Assembly (NCBI GenBank): GCA_021199135.1
Contig: JAJQIQ010000054.1
Span: 1-6,130 of the forward strand
Length of the DNA stretch: 6,130 bases
Reading direction: 5' to 3'
Source: Clostridiales bacterium
Lineage (GTDB): Bacteria > Bacillota > Clostridia > Lachnospirales > Lachnospiraceae
This document shows positions 1-6,130 of this stretch, piece by piece. A program made the translations under genes and the position numbers. Every line of letters starts with the position of its first letter. Positions within the stretch are counted from its first letter, which is position 1. Under the pieces are notes generated by a model. That model worked only from the letters and a program-made list of their open reading frames with translations. It was not told where the DNA came from and did not search any database.

Positions 1-1
1 G

Positions 2-568
2 TTCGTCTCATTGCTCTACATCTCAAAGATGTTTGACTCTGACGGGCTCATAAACGTGTTCCTGAAGAGGTGGGGGCTGATCCAGAACTCTATCCCGTTC
101 TGGACGAACCCGTGGATGGCCAGGGTGCTCATCATCGTGATTAACCTTTGGGTCGGCATCCCGTACCTGATGCTCATCACGACCGGAATTCTCATGAACA
201 TCCCCGCCGACCTCTACGAGAGCGCCCGCATCGACGGCGCGAACGCTTGGCAGATGTTCCGCAAGATCACGCTCCCGTACATGCTCTTCGTCACGGGCCC
301 GTACCTGCTGACATCTTTCACGGGCAACATAAACAACTTCAACGTCATCTACCTGTTGACGGGAGGCGCCCCGAACACCACGGCCCTGACGGGCAATGCC
401 GGCCGGACCGACTTGCTCATCACCTGGCTGTACAAGATGACGGTGAACGACACGAACTACGCGATGGCATCGGTCATCGGTATCCTGGTGTTCGTTGTCG
501 TCGCGGTGATTTCACTCGTTGTATACGGCTTCCTGCCGTCAGTGAGAGATGAGGAGGGATTCCAGTAA
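2..568 (+). CDS. Carbohydrate ABC transporter permease, MalF type (C-terminal part; 5' end outside window)
   Basis: This is the inner-membrane permease subunit of a CUT1 (oligosaccharide-type) ABC importer. It would pair with the MalG-type permease encoded next and with a solute-binding protein and ATPase not in view. The reading frame is open from the left edge, so the N-terminus and first membrane spans are missing; 188 residues are visible. The EAA loop that contacts the ATPase is clear at nt 215-277 (YESARIDGA, then ITLP). Downstream, the NNFNVIYLLTGGAP stretch followed by RTDLLITWLYKMT is typical of MalF, MdxF and GanP-like permeases. Hydrophobic spans precede the EAA loop, follow it, and lie at the C-terminus. 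The stop TAA shares its last base with the next ATG, indicating translational coupling. The substrate is inferred only at the level of di- or oligosaccharide; maltodextrin and galacto-oligosaccharide are both possible. Confidence 0.93.
   Translation, partial: FVSLLYISKMFDSDGLINVFLKRWGLIQNSIPFWTNPWMARVLIIVINLWVGIPYLMLITTGILMNIPADLYESARIDGANAWQMFRKITLPYMLFVTGPYLLTSFTGNINNFNVIYLLTGGAPNTTALTGNAGRTDLLITWLYKMTVNDTNYAMASVIGILVFVVVAVISLVVYGFLPSVRDEEGFQ
551..560 (+). promoter_or_regulatory. Ribosome binding site of the MalG-type permease gene
   Basis: GAGGAGGGAT contains AGGAGG at 552-557, ten bases before the ATG at 568. It lies inside the last codons of the upstream permease, and that gene's stop overlaps the start (TAATG). 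This fixes the start and implies coupled, roughly stoichiometric production of the two permease subunits. Confidence 0.85.
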
Positions 569-1461
569 TGGCTCAAACGAAAGAAAAGAAGTTACACTAT
601 CAGCACAGTTGGATCGGAAACACCATAGCCCACATCGTGCTCGTCATCATCAGCGTTGTCTGGCTCTTCCCGTTCGTCTGCATCGTACTGCAGAGCTTCC
701 GCTCCTACGATCCGGCGACAGAGCCGGGGCAGAACGGCGGCATGGTCTCATACCTCGTGCCGCATGTGTTCTCGCTCGACAATTACAAGTTTTTGGTCGA
801 CGGCTCGTGCCAGTTCCCGCGCTGGTACTTAAACACCGTCATCATAGCGCTCTGCGTCGCGATCGGCAATACGATCATGGTCCTCATGACGAGCTACACG
901 TTCTCGCGCATGCGCTTTAAGATGAGAACAGTGATCATGCGTTTCTGGCTGATCCTCGGAATGTTCCCGGGGTTCCTGACGATGATCTGCCTGTACTTCC
1001 TGCTGAAGAACTTCGGTCTCACCCAGCAGGGTGCGGTTCCGGGCTTGATACTTATCGGAGTCGCCAGCTCGGGAATGGGCTACTACGTCTGCAAGGGATT
1101 CTTCGACACGATCCCGAAGTCCCTGGACGAGGCAGCCCGAATTGACGGCGCGTCCCGCATGAGGGTGTTCATAACGATGATCATCCCGATGTCGAGGCCG
1201 ATCATCATCTACACGGCGCTGACCGCATTCATGGCCCCATGGTGCGACTACGTGTTCGCTTCATACGTCGCGTTCGGCTACAGCAAGGGCTACAACGTCG
1301 CGGTATCTATGTACAACTGGGTGAACGTCAGCGATTACCAGGGCTATTTCACGAGGTTCTGCGCGGGCGGCGTCCTGATCGCGATTCCGGTCACTATCCT
1401 GTTCATGTGCCTGCAGAAGTACTATGTAGAGGGAGTCACCGGCGGCGCCGTGAAGGGCTGA
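568..1461 (+). CDS. Carbohydrate ABC transporter permease, MalG type
   Basis: This is the second integral-membrane subunit of the CUT1 sugar importer and forms the translocation channel with the MalF-type partner. It has 297 residues, a normal length for MalG homologues (about 280-300). Six hydrophobic spans are visible, roughly at residues 16-42, 88-110, 124-146, 154-174, 210-232 and 262-283. The EAA loop is complete at residues 186-207 (LDEAARIDGA, then IIP), matching the family consensus EAA...DGA...F..I..P, so ATPase docking should be intact. The C-terminus, KYYVEGVTGGAVKG, is the classic MalG ending. The ATG at 568 is supported by a strong AGGAGG site and one-base overlap with the upstream gene. 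It appears to be the last gene of its operon, since a hairpin and a new promoter follow. The exact sugar cannot be read from the permease. Confidence 0.96.
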   Translation: MAQTKEKKLHYQHSWIGNTIAHIVLVIISVVWLFPFVCIVLQSFRSYDPATEPGQNGGMVSYLVPHVFSLDNYKFLVDGSCQFPRWYLNTVIIALCVAIGNTIMVLMTSYTFSRMRFKMRTVIMRFWLILGMFPGFLTMICLYFLLKNFGLTQQGAVPGLILIGVASSGMGYYVCKGFFDTIPKSLDEAARIDGASRMRVFITMIIPMSRPIIIYTALTAFMAPWCDYVFASYVAFGYSKGYNVAVSMYNWVNVSDYQGYFTRFCAGGVLIAIPVTILFMCLQKYYVEGVTGGAVKG

Positions 1462-1489
1462 TAAGAAATATTTAAAAAAACAAAAAAAT

Positions 1490-1522
1490 AGGGACAGTCG
1501 TTGCAATTGCAGGGCTGTCCCT
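1490..1522 (+). terminator. Hairpin terminator-like element after the sugar permease operon
   Basis: AGGGACAG (1490-1497) pairs perfectly with CTGTCCCT (1515-1522) across a 17-nt loop that itself contains the palindrome TGCAATTGCA (1502-1511). It starts 28 nt after the permease stop, the right place for an operon terminator. On the + strand the tail is only TCTTGCAT, a poor U-tract. On the opposite strand the hairpin is followed by TATTTTTTTGTTTTTTT, an excellent intrinsic-terminator tail. Rightward termination may therefore be partial. Function as a terminator is inferred from structure and place. Confidence 0.65.
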
Positions 1523-1524
1523 TC

Positions 1525-1553
1525 TTGCATATATCGGGGAAATATGATAAAAT
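1525..1553 (+). promoter_or_regulatory. Probable sigma-70/sigma-A promoter of the chemoreceptor genes
   Basis: A -35-like TTGCAT (1525-1530) is separated by exactly 17 bp from a -10-like TAAAAT (1548-1553). The TG at 1545-1546 makes an extended -10 (TGaTAAAAT). Transcription would begin near 1560, giving a leader of about 35 nt before the ATG at 1595, too short for a riboswitch. The -35 begins only three bases after the hairpin's distal arm, so terminator and promoter are packed together. No flagellar sigma-28 (sigma-D) type promoter stands out, although many motility genes use one. Confidence 0.6.
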
Positions 1554-1581
1554 AATTTTGGAATGCAACAATTTGTACAGT

Positions 1582-1589
1582 GGGGGTGA
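1582..1589 (+). promoter_or_regulatory. Ribosome binding site that selects ATG 1595 of the first chemoreceptor
   Basis: GGGGGTGA lies five bases before the ATG at 1595 and is a reasonable anti-16S match. An in-frame GTG at 1580 would add five residues, but only AT-rich sequence with no purine-rich site precedes it. The ATG is therefore preferred. Confidence 0.65.
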
Positions 1590-1594
1590 CGGCT

Positions 1595-3886
1595 ATGGAA
1601 GACCAGCAGAACACGGATGAATTGCTAGAATCGACAGAGTCGGCAGAATCAGCGGAGTCGGCAGAATCAGCGGAATTGGCAGAATCAGCCGAACCGACAG
1701 AGACGGCGGAGACGAAGAAGGGGTCGAAGCTGGATGTGGTCAGGTCGCTGAAGGAAAAAATCCCCAAGGCCATCAAGCCGCGGGGGGAGAAGAAGGAAAA
1801 ACAAGAAAATCAGGAAAAGCCGAGAAGGCAGGCAGATGGACGGGACGGCGGCGGGGTGCCGTTTTATCGGAGCATCGCCTGCAAAATGATTTTGGCGTTC
1901 CTCGTGCCGGTCATCGGAATAATAGTCCTCGGCGTGATGTCGTACCAGAGGGCGTCGAGCGCGGTCACGACGAGCTACATGGACTCGGTCGAGCAGACGA
2001 CGGACATGATGGAGCAGTACATCACCCTCGTCGTAAAGAGCGAGAAGGAGGAGTTCAAGACCTACCTGTCCGACTCTGACCTGTCGCTATATTTTGGCTC
2101 GGCCCTCTCGGATGTGGACTTGGCCCTGACCAGGAAGTCGTACCAGGATGACCTGGGCGCCAAGACGCTCGTGGATAGCAAGTTGGTGGACATATTCTTC
2201 CTCGCGGATGACGACAAGACGATAGACACCGGCGTGGTCGCGGTCCCGGGAAATCTATACAGCGACTATGCGGCGACGGAGCAGGGCGCGCAGGTCGTGG
2301 AGGACATCGGCAGGTGGTTTCTGTTCGGGCAGGATCCGGACAGCGATGCGGTCATGGGAGCGGTGACCTCGGACTATGCGGTGCGCCTTGCAAAAAAATA
2401 CAGCGGTTATGATTCCATCATGGTCATAGATTTGAGCGCGTCGGTCATCAGGAGCGCTATGCAGTCGCTAGACCCCGGGGACGGGGGCTATGTCTGCCTG
2501 GTTACGCTCGACGGCGTTGAGTTCTACTCCGACGAGTCGGTGAAGCCGTCGTCCCCGATCTTCTACGGGTCAGACTTCTACGAGGATGCGATTGCGTCCG
2601 GCGAGGCCAACGGCAGCGAAACCGTGACAATAGATGGAATCGAATATATGTTCGTATATGGTATACTCGATGCCGGCGACAACACGATGGTGGCGGCGCT
2701 CATACCGTCATCCAGGATTCTGGCGGAGACGAAGGGGATCAAGCAGATTTCGATCATCCTCATCGTTATATTTGCGATTATAGCGATGCTTCTCGGAATA
2801 TTTTTCTCGAGGAGCATGTCGGGGACCATCCACTACATCCTGCAGCAGCTGCGAAAGGTGGCGAAGGGCGACCTCACGGTGGAGCTGGGGGTCAAGAGGC
2901 GCGATGAGATGGGGCTCCTCTGCGACGGCGTGAACGATACCGTCGGCAATGTCAAGGGGCTGATCCAGAGCGTGAACTCCATCAGCGAGCACGTCGGCGA
3001 GTCCGCGATGAACCTGATGCAGATGGCGGGGACTTTCATGGAGACCTCGCAGGACATCCAGAGTGCAGTATCCGAGATAGAGAACGGCGTGAACCGGCTC
3101 GATGTCGGCTCCGGGGATTGCATGAGCCAGATGGACGCGCTCTCCGGCAAGATATCAAACGTCAGCACGAACGCGGGCGAGATCGAGAGGCTCACGGCGG
3201 CGACGGGCGAGACGATCACCTCCGGCATAAATTCGGTCCAGGGGCTCACGGAGAGCGCCCAGTCCACGGCACAGATTACGCGCGATGTGATAAGCTCCAT
3301 CGAGGAGCTCGAGAACAAGTCGCGCTCCATAAACCAGATCGTCTCCTCCATCAACGATATCGCGGCGCAGACGAACCTGCTGTCGCTCAACGCCTCGATC
3401 GAGGCGGCGCGGGCGGGAGATGCCGGGAGGGGGTTTGCGGTCGTCGCGGAGGAGATCAGGAAGCTGTCTGACCAGTGCCTGGATTCCGCCGGGCAGATCG
3501 CCGCGATTGTCGACGACATCGTGGATCAGACCAGGGACGTGGTCGGGATCGCAAAGCAGGCCGAGGGTGTGGTATCCTCGCAGAGCGGCGTGGTCGACGA
3601 GACTACGGAGTCGTTCCGCCAGATAGACAGGCAGGTCGGGGAGCTGCTCGAGGCCCTGAACACCATCTCCAACAACGTGCAGGAGATGAACGGCGCGCGC
3701 AACGAGACGCTGAGCGCAATCGAGAGCATCTCGGCCGCGTCGAACGAGACGGCGGCCTGCTCGACTTCCGTGTACGACGCGGCCGGCACGCAGGTGCGCG
3801 CCATCGAGGATCTGAACTCTGCAGCGCAGCAGCTCTCCGCGAATGCGGACAGCTTGCTTGACATACTCACGAAGTTCCAAGTTTAG
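1595..3886 (+). CDS. Methyl-accepting chemotaxis protein with dCache-like sensor and repetitive acidic N-terminal tail
   Basis: This transmembrane chemoreceptor would control CheA through CheW and be tuned by CheR/CheB methylation. It has 763 residues from the ATG. Layout: cytoplasmic tail 1-94; TM1 about 95-116; extracytoplasmic sensor about 117-383; TM2 about 384-404; HAMP about 405-457 with GDLTVE and DEMG; then the MCP coiled-coil hairpin. The hairpin tip is unmistakable at about 589-625 ([20 protein letters not shown], then [17 protein letters not shown]). The sensor's second half ([30 protein letters not shown]) resembles dCache_1. Arm lengths of roughly 146 and 160 residues suit a long 40H/44H class rather than 36H. 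Candidate methylation sites include EE 570-571 and QQ 745-746. There is no CheR-tethering pentapeptide; the protein ends in FQV. Oddities are a long tail of Glu repeats followed by a Lys/Arg-rich segment, three cytoplasmic cysteines (509, 628, 722), and no proline in HAMP helix 1. The ligand is unknown; sugar or an amino acid is possible. A strong paralogue follows. Confidence 0.96.
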   Translation: MEDQQNTDELLESTESAESAESAESAELAESAEPTETAETKKGSKLDVVRSLKEKIPKAIKPRGEKKEKQENQEKPRRQADGRDGGGVPFYRSIACKMILAFLVPVIGIIVLGVMSYQRASSAVTTSYMDSVEQTTDMMEQYITLVVKSEKEEFKTYLSDSDLSLYFGSALSDVDLALTRKSYQDDLGAKTLVDSKLVDIFFLADDDKTIDTGVVAVPGNLYSDYAATEQGAQVVEDIGRWFLFGQDPDSDAVMGAVTSDYAVRLAKKYSGYDSIMVIDLSASVIRSAMQSLDPGDGGYVCLVTLDGVEFYSDESVKPSSPIFYGSDFYEDAIASGEANGSETVTIDGIEYMFVYGILDAGDNTMVAALIPSSRILAETKGIKQISIILIVIFAIIAMLLGIFFSRSMSGTIHYILQQLRKVAKGDLTVELGVKRRDEMGLLCDGVNDTVGNVKGLIQSVNSISEHVGESAMNLMQMAGTFMETSQDIQSAVSEIENGVNRLDVGSGDCMSQMDALSGKISNVSTNAGEIERLTAATGETITSGINSVQGLTESAQSTAQITRDVISSIEELENKSRSINQIVSSINDIAAQTNLLSLNASIEAARAGDAGRGFAVVAEEIRKLSDQCLDSAGQIAAIVDDIVDQTRDVVGIAKQAEGVVSSQSGVVDETTESFRQIDRQVGELLEALNTISNNVQEMNGARNETLSAIESISAASNETAACSTSVYDAAGTQVRAIEDLNSAAQQLSANADSLLDILTKFQV
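1625..1714 (+). repeat. In-frame tandem repeat, five 18-bp units encoding an acidic tail
   Basis: Five consecutive 18-bp units start at 1625, 1643, 1661, 1679 and 1697. The central three share GCAGAATCAGC followed by seven variable bases (GCAGAATCAGCGGA in the first two); the outer two are degenerate. They encode [24 protein letters not shown] and TETAET, residues 11-40 of the receptor. Each unit is itself two 9-bp halves of pattern (A/T/L)-E-(S/T/L/P). Because the unit is a multiple of three, copy-number changes would keep the frame. Confidence 0.9.
2982..3057 (+). repeat. Near-identical block shared by the two chemoreceptor genes (copy 1)
   Basis: These 76 bases recur at 5101-5176 with a single mismatch (C2998 versus T5117); the last 59 are identical, including every synonymous position. 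The block encodes [12 protein letters not shown] through QDI at the start of the signalling hairpin. A second exact block of 41 bases is at 3770-3810 and 5889-5929. Both pairs are offset by exactly 2119 bp, so the genes are colinear without gaps over this region. Confidence 0.9.
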
Positions 3887-3890
3887 GAGG
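3885..3890 (+). promoter_or_regulatory. Ribosome binding site of the second chemoreceptor, overlapping the stop of the first
   Basis: AGGAGG is a perfect Shine-Dalgarno core. Its first two bases belong to the TAG stop of the upstream receptor (TAGGAGG), and it ends nine bases before the ATG at 3900. This supports that start and indicates translational coupling on one mRNA. Confidence 0.85.
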
Positions 3891-3899
3891 ATTTAAGCA

Positions 3900-6005
3900 A
3901 TGAAGGCAACAAAAAATTCGAAGAGGGCGAAGGCGAATAAGGCCGAGGCCAAGGACAAGACGCAGTCCGGCATGTCCGTTCCGTTCATGAGGAGCATAAG
4001 GGGACGGCTGATTCTCTGCTTCCTGGTGCCGGTCATATGCATAATCGTGCTGGGCGTCGCATCATACCTTCGAGCCTCGAACGCGATCGTAAGCAATTAC
4101 GAGAGCTCGACGGCGCAGACGGCCGAGATGATGCAGCAGTACGTCAGCCTCGTGGTCAGCGGCGAGTGCGACGAGTTCAAGAGCTACCTTACCGTGACGG
4201 AGCTGCAGCAGTATTTCAGCAACAACCTGACGGAGGTGCGCACGGCCAATATCCAGCTGGAATACGAGACGACCTTCCGCAACATGATTTCGGAGAATGA
4301 CAAGCTCTCCGGCATATATTTCATTGCGGACCACGAACTGACGATGACCGGGACGGGCGCGGACCTCCCGGACGACGCGTACTCGGCCTACGTTGCGACC
4401 GGGGAGGGCGCTGAGGTCGCGCAGGATCAGGACGACTGGCTCCTGTTCGGGAGGAATTCGGAGGTGGACGAGGCGCTGGGCCTCTCCTCCGACGACTATG
4501 CGCTGCGCGTCGTGCACAAGATGAAGGATGCGGACGGCGTGATAATGGTGAGCCTCAGCTCAGATTACATAAGCTCCGCGATGCAGTCGATAGATGCGGG
4601 AGATGACGGCCATGTCATCCTCGTGACCGGCGACGGCGTGGAATTTTACTCCGACGGGAGCACCTCATCGAGCGCGACGATCATGTATGGGACGACGTAC
4701 TACAGCGACATTGAGAGCTCATCGGACGGGCAGGGCGCGATGACGGCGAGCATAGGGGGAAGGCAGTACCTTCTCATATTCAGCAAGCTGACGTCCGGGG
4801 ACGGGATGGTCGTGGCACTGATTCCGTCTGACATGATCTCGGCGCAGTCGCAGAGCATCAAGCTGCTCACCATCGTCATGACCGTGGTGGCGGCGATAAT
4901 CGCCATCATGCTCGGCGTGGTCAACTCAGGGTCGATATCGAGCACGATAAAAGAAATTCTGCGGCAGCTGCGCAAAGTGGCTAAGGGCGACCTGACCGTG
5001 CAGATGCGCTCGAAGCGCAAGGACGAGCTTGGCCTCCTCTGCGCGGGCATAAACGACATGGTCGAGAACGTCAAGAAGCTTATCATGCAGGTGAATACGG
5101 TCAGCGAGCACGTCGGTGAGTCCGCGATGAACCTGATGCAGATGGCGGGGACTTTCATGGAGACCTCGCAGGACATTCAGAGCGCCGTGTCCGACATCGA
5201 GACCGGCGTGAACCGCCTTGACGTGGGCTCGGGCGACTGCATGAACCAGATGGACGAGCTCTCCAACAAGATTTCGAACGTTAGTTCGAATGCGGGCGAG
5301 ATCGAGAGGCTCACGACCGCGGCGGGGACGACGATAAATTCAGGGATAAATTCAGTGAAGGAGCTCACGAACAGCGCACAGTCCACGGCTGAGATCACGC
5401 GCAGCGTCATCAGCTCAATCGAGGAGCTCGAGAACAAGTCGCGCTCCATCAGCCAGATCGTGCTCTCGATCAACGAGATTGCGGAGCAGACGAACCTGCT
5501 GTCACTGAACGCCTCGATCGAGGCGGCGCGCGCCGGCGAGGCCGGAAAAGGATTCGCTGTGGTCGCGGAGGAGATCAGGAAGCTGTCCGACCAGTGCCTG
5601 GATTCGGCCGGGCAGATCGCCGCGATCGTCGACGACATTGTGAACCAGACCCGGGACGTGGTCGGGATCGCGAAGCAGGCCGAGGATGCCGTCTCTTCAC
5701 AGAGCGGCGCGGTCGACGAGACGACATCATCGTTCCAGCAGATCGACGAGCAGGTCGAGGAGCTCATCGAGGCGCTCAACACGATTTCAAACAACGTGCA
5801 GGACATGAATGGGGCGCGCAACGAGACGCTTGTCGCCATCGAGAGCATCTCGGCCGCGTCGACGGAGACGGCGGCCTGCTCGACTTCTGTGTACGACGCG
5901 GCCGGCACGCAGGTGCGCGCCATCGAGGACCTCAACGCCGCTTCGCAGCAGCTGGCCGCGAACGCCGACAGCCTCCTCGACATCCTCACGACGTTCCAGG
6001 TGTAG
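3900..6005 (+). CDS. Methyl-accepting chemotaxis protein with dCache-like sensor (tandem paralogue)
   Basis: This is a second chemoreceptor of 701 residues with the same architecture: Lys/Ala-rich cytoplasmic tail 1-33, TM1 about 34-55, extracytoplasmic dCache-like sensor about 56-321, TM2 about 322-342, HAMP about 343-395 (GDLTVQ, DELG), then the MCP hairpin with its tip at about 527-563 ([20 protein letters not shown], then [17 protein letters not shown]). From GESAMNLM to the end, 259 of 296 residues equal the upstream receptor by hand count; the three cytoplasmic cysteines (447, 566, 660) and the FQV terminus are shared. In the first half of the sensor only about 50 of 129 residues match, and the N-terminal tail is short, basic and unrelated to the upstream Glu repeat. 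This points to common output partners, possibly mixed receptor arrays, with different ligands. It sits 13 nt after the first receptor with no room for a promoter, so co-transcription is expected. No CheR-binding pentapeptide is present. Confidence 0.96.
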   Translation: MKATKNSKRAKANKAEAKDKTQSGMSVPFMRSIRGRLILCFLVPVICIIVLGVASYLRASNAIVSNYESSTAQTAEMMQQYVSLVVSGECDEFKSYLTVTELQQYFSNNLTEVRTANIQLEYETTFRNMISENDKLSGIYFIADHELTMTGTGADLPDDAYSAYVATGEGAEVAQDQDDWLLFGRNSEVDEALGLSSDDYALRVVHKMKDADGVIMVSLSSDYISSAMQSIDAGDDGHVILVTGDGVEFYSDGSTSSSATIMYGTTYYSDIESSSDGQGAMTASIGGRQYLLIFSKLTSGDGMVVALIPSDMISAQSQSIKLLTIVMTVVAAIIAIMLGVVNSGSISSTIKEILRQLRKVAKGDLTVQMRSKRKDELGLLCAGINDMVENVKKLIMQVNTVSEHVGESAMNLMQMAGTFMETSQDIQSAVSDIETGVNRLDVGSGDCMNQMDELSNKISNVSSNAGEIERLTTAAGTTINSGINSVKELTNSAQSTAEITRSVISSIEELENKSRSISQIVLSINEIAEQTNLLSLNASIEAARAGEAGKGFAVVAEEIRKLSDQCLDSAGQIAAIVDDIVNQTRDVVGIAKQAEDAVSSQSGAVDETTSSFQQIDEQVEELIEALNTISNNVQDMNGARNETLVAIESISAASTETAACSTSVYDAAGTQVRAIEDLNAASQQLAANADSLLDILTTFQV
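5101..5176 (+). repeat. Near-identical block shared by the two chemoreceptor genes (copy 2)
   Basis: This is the partner of 2982-3057, with one mismatch in 76 bases and 59 consecutive identical bases (5118-5176). A further 41-base exact match to the upstream gene occurs at 5889-5929. Synonymous positions match as well as coding ones, which protein-level constraint alone does not readily explain. Confidence 0.9.
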
Positions 6006-6009
6006 GGGC

Positions 6010-6130
6010 ATGCGTACAGTTTTGGTTTTGATATATTTAGTGTTCTACTTCGTTCTGGCGTTGCCGGTGCTCGGCGTGGACTGGATCATAAGGAAGATTT
6101 CGCCGCGCACGTCCGCGCTCTGCCAGCTGC
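6010..6130 (+). CDS. N-terminus of a membrane protein, probably PlsC-family lysophospholipid acyltransferase (3' end outside window)
   Basis: An ATG at 6010 opens a frame that stays open to the right edge, giving 40 residues. It begins MRTVLVLIYLVFYF and continues with a hydrophobic span to about residue 22, then DWIIRKISPRTS. The short N-terminus, one membrane span and (D/E)WIIxK(I/F)xPR-like continuation resemble clostridial 1-acyl-sn-glycerol-3-phosphate acyltransferases, which convert lysophosphatidate to phosphatidate at the inner membrane. The diagnostic HX4D motif would lie beyond the window, so the family call is recognition by eye. Only 4 nt separate it from the preceding receptor stop. 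AGGTG at 5998-6002 is a plausible ribosome site seven bases upstream; the nearer AGGGG (6004-6008) is too close. It looks co-transcribed with the receptors. An unrelated membrane protein remains possible. Confidence 0.55.
   Translation, partial: MRTVLVLIYLVFYFVLALPVLGVDWIIRKISPRTSALCQL

Noticed and set aside
1543..1548. TATGAT as the -10 of the receptor promoter
   Set aside because: It leaves only 12 bp to the TTGCAT -35. TAAAAT at 1548-1553 gives the optimal 17 bp and an extended TG.
1580..1594. GTG at 1580 as the start of the first chemoreceptor
   Set aside because: No Shine-Dalgarno sequence precedes it. The ATG at 1595 has GGGGGTGA five bases upstream.
1625..1714. CRISPR array or intergenic repeat
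   Set aside because: Units are contiguous without spacers, only 18 bp, and lie in frame within a coding sequence.
1261..1776. Antisense open frame with a Ser-Ala-Asp repeat
   Set aside because: It is the reverse reading of the Glu-repeat region plus the end of the MalG-type gene and crosses the intergenic hairpin. It has no ribosome site or recognisable domain and is explained by the sense repeat.
2639..2667. Promoter-like extended -10 (TGgTATACT) inside the first receptor gene
   Set aside because: The -35 position carries no convincing TTGACA-like hexamer, the site is in the middle of the sensor coding sequence, and no gene start lies near it.
2833..3519. Long minus-strand open frames opposite the MCP signalling domains (also 3155-3880 and 5177-5989)
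   Set aside because: High GC with strongly biased third positions opens opposite frames. They recur at matching places in both paralogues and show no independent protein features.
3475..3861. Plus-strand alternative-frame Arg/Gly-rich open frames inside both receptors (also 5594-6031)
   Set aside because: The low-complexity Arg/Gly/Ala composition is typical of a shifted frame of GC-rich coding DNA, and they lie entirely within or mostly over well-supported receptor genes.
2982..6005. Tandem receptor genes as an assembly duplication artefact
   Set aside because: The sensors and tails differ strongly, and even the signalling regions carry 37 amino-acid differences, so these are two genuine genes.

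Overview
This 6.1-kb window is GC-rich bacterial DNA that is almost entirely coding, with every gene on the + strand. It probably comes from a member of the Bacillota, most likely a high-GC clostridium of Lachnospiraceae type. That inference rests on MalF/MalG-type permeases, strong AGGAGG ribosome sites, frequent AGG (Arg) and ATA (Ile) codons in a GC-rich background, clostridial-style chemoreceptors, and the look of the last, partial protein. The species is not identified.

Region 1 (1-1461) is the end of a carbohydrate ABC-transporter operon. It holds the C-terminal part of a MalF-type permease (its 5' end lies outside the window) and a complete MalG-type permease whose ATG shares one base with the preceding stop codon. 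Both carry the EAA loop that docks on the ATPase. No solute-binding protein or ATPase gene is in view.

Region 2 (1462-1594) is the only real intergenic gap. It contains an A-tract, a GGGACAG/CTGTCCC hairpin with the palindrome TGCAATTGCA in its loop, and an extended -10 promoter (TTGCAT, 17 bp, TGaTAAAAT). The hairpin has a far better U-tract on the minus strand than on the plus strand, so rightward readthrough is possible.

Region 3 (1595-6005) holds two tandem paralogous methyl-accepting chemotaxis receptors, 763 and 701 residues long and 13 nt apart. Both have a cytoplasmic tail, TM1, a periplasmic or extracellular dCache-like sensor of about 265 residues, TM2, HAMP and a long MCP signalling hairpin. 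From the conserved GESAMNLM motif to the C-terminus, a hand count gives 259 of 296 identical residues. In the first half of the sensor only about 50 of 129 match, and the N-terminal tails are unrelated. The first receptor has a remarkable acidic tail built from five in-frame 18-bp repeats.

Region 4 (6010 to the right edge) is the start of a membrane protein resembling the N-terminus of a 1-acylglycerol-3-phosphate acyltransferase (PlsC family), 4 nt after the second receptor.

A plausible reading is a sugar-uptake operon followed by a separately promoted pair of chemoreceptors that share signalling output and differ in input. A link between receptor ligand and transported sugar is suggested only by proximity. 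I see no RNA gene, CRISPR array, insertion sequence, phage gene or clearly undescribed multi-gene system. The most unusual parts are the repeat-encoded acidic tail and the mosaic divergence of the receptor pair.
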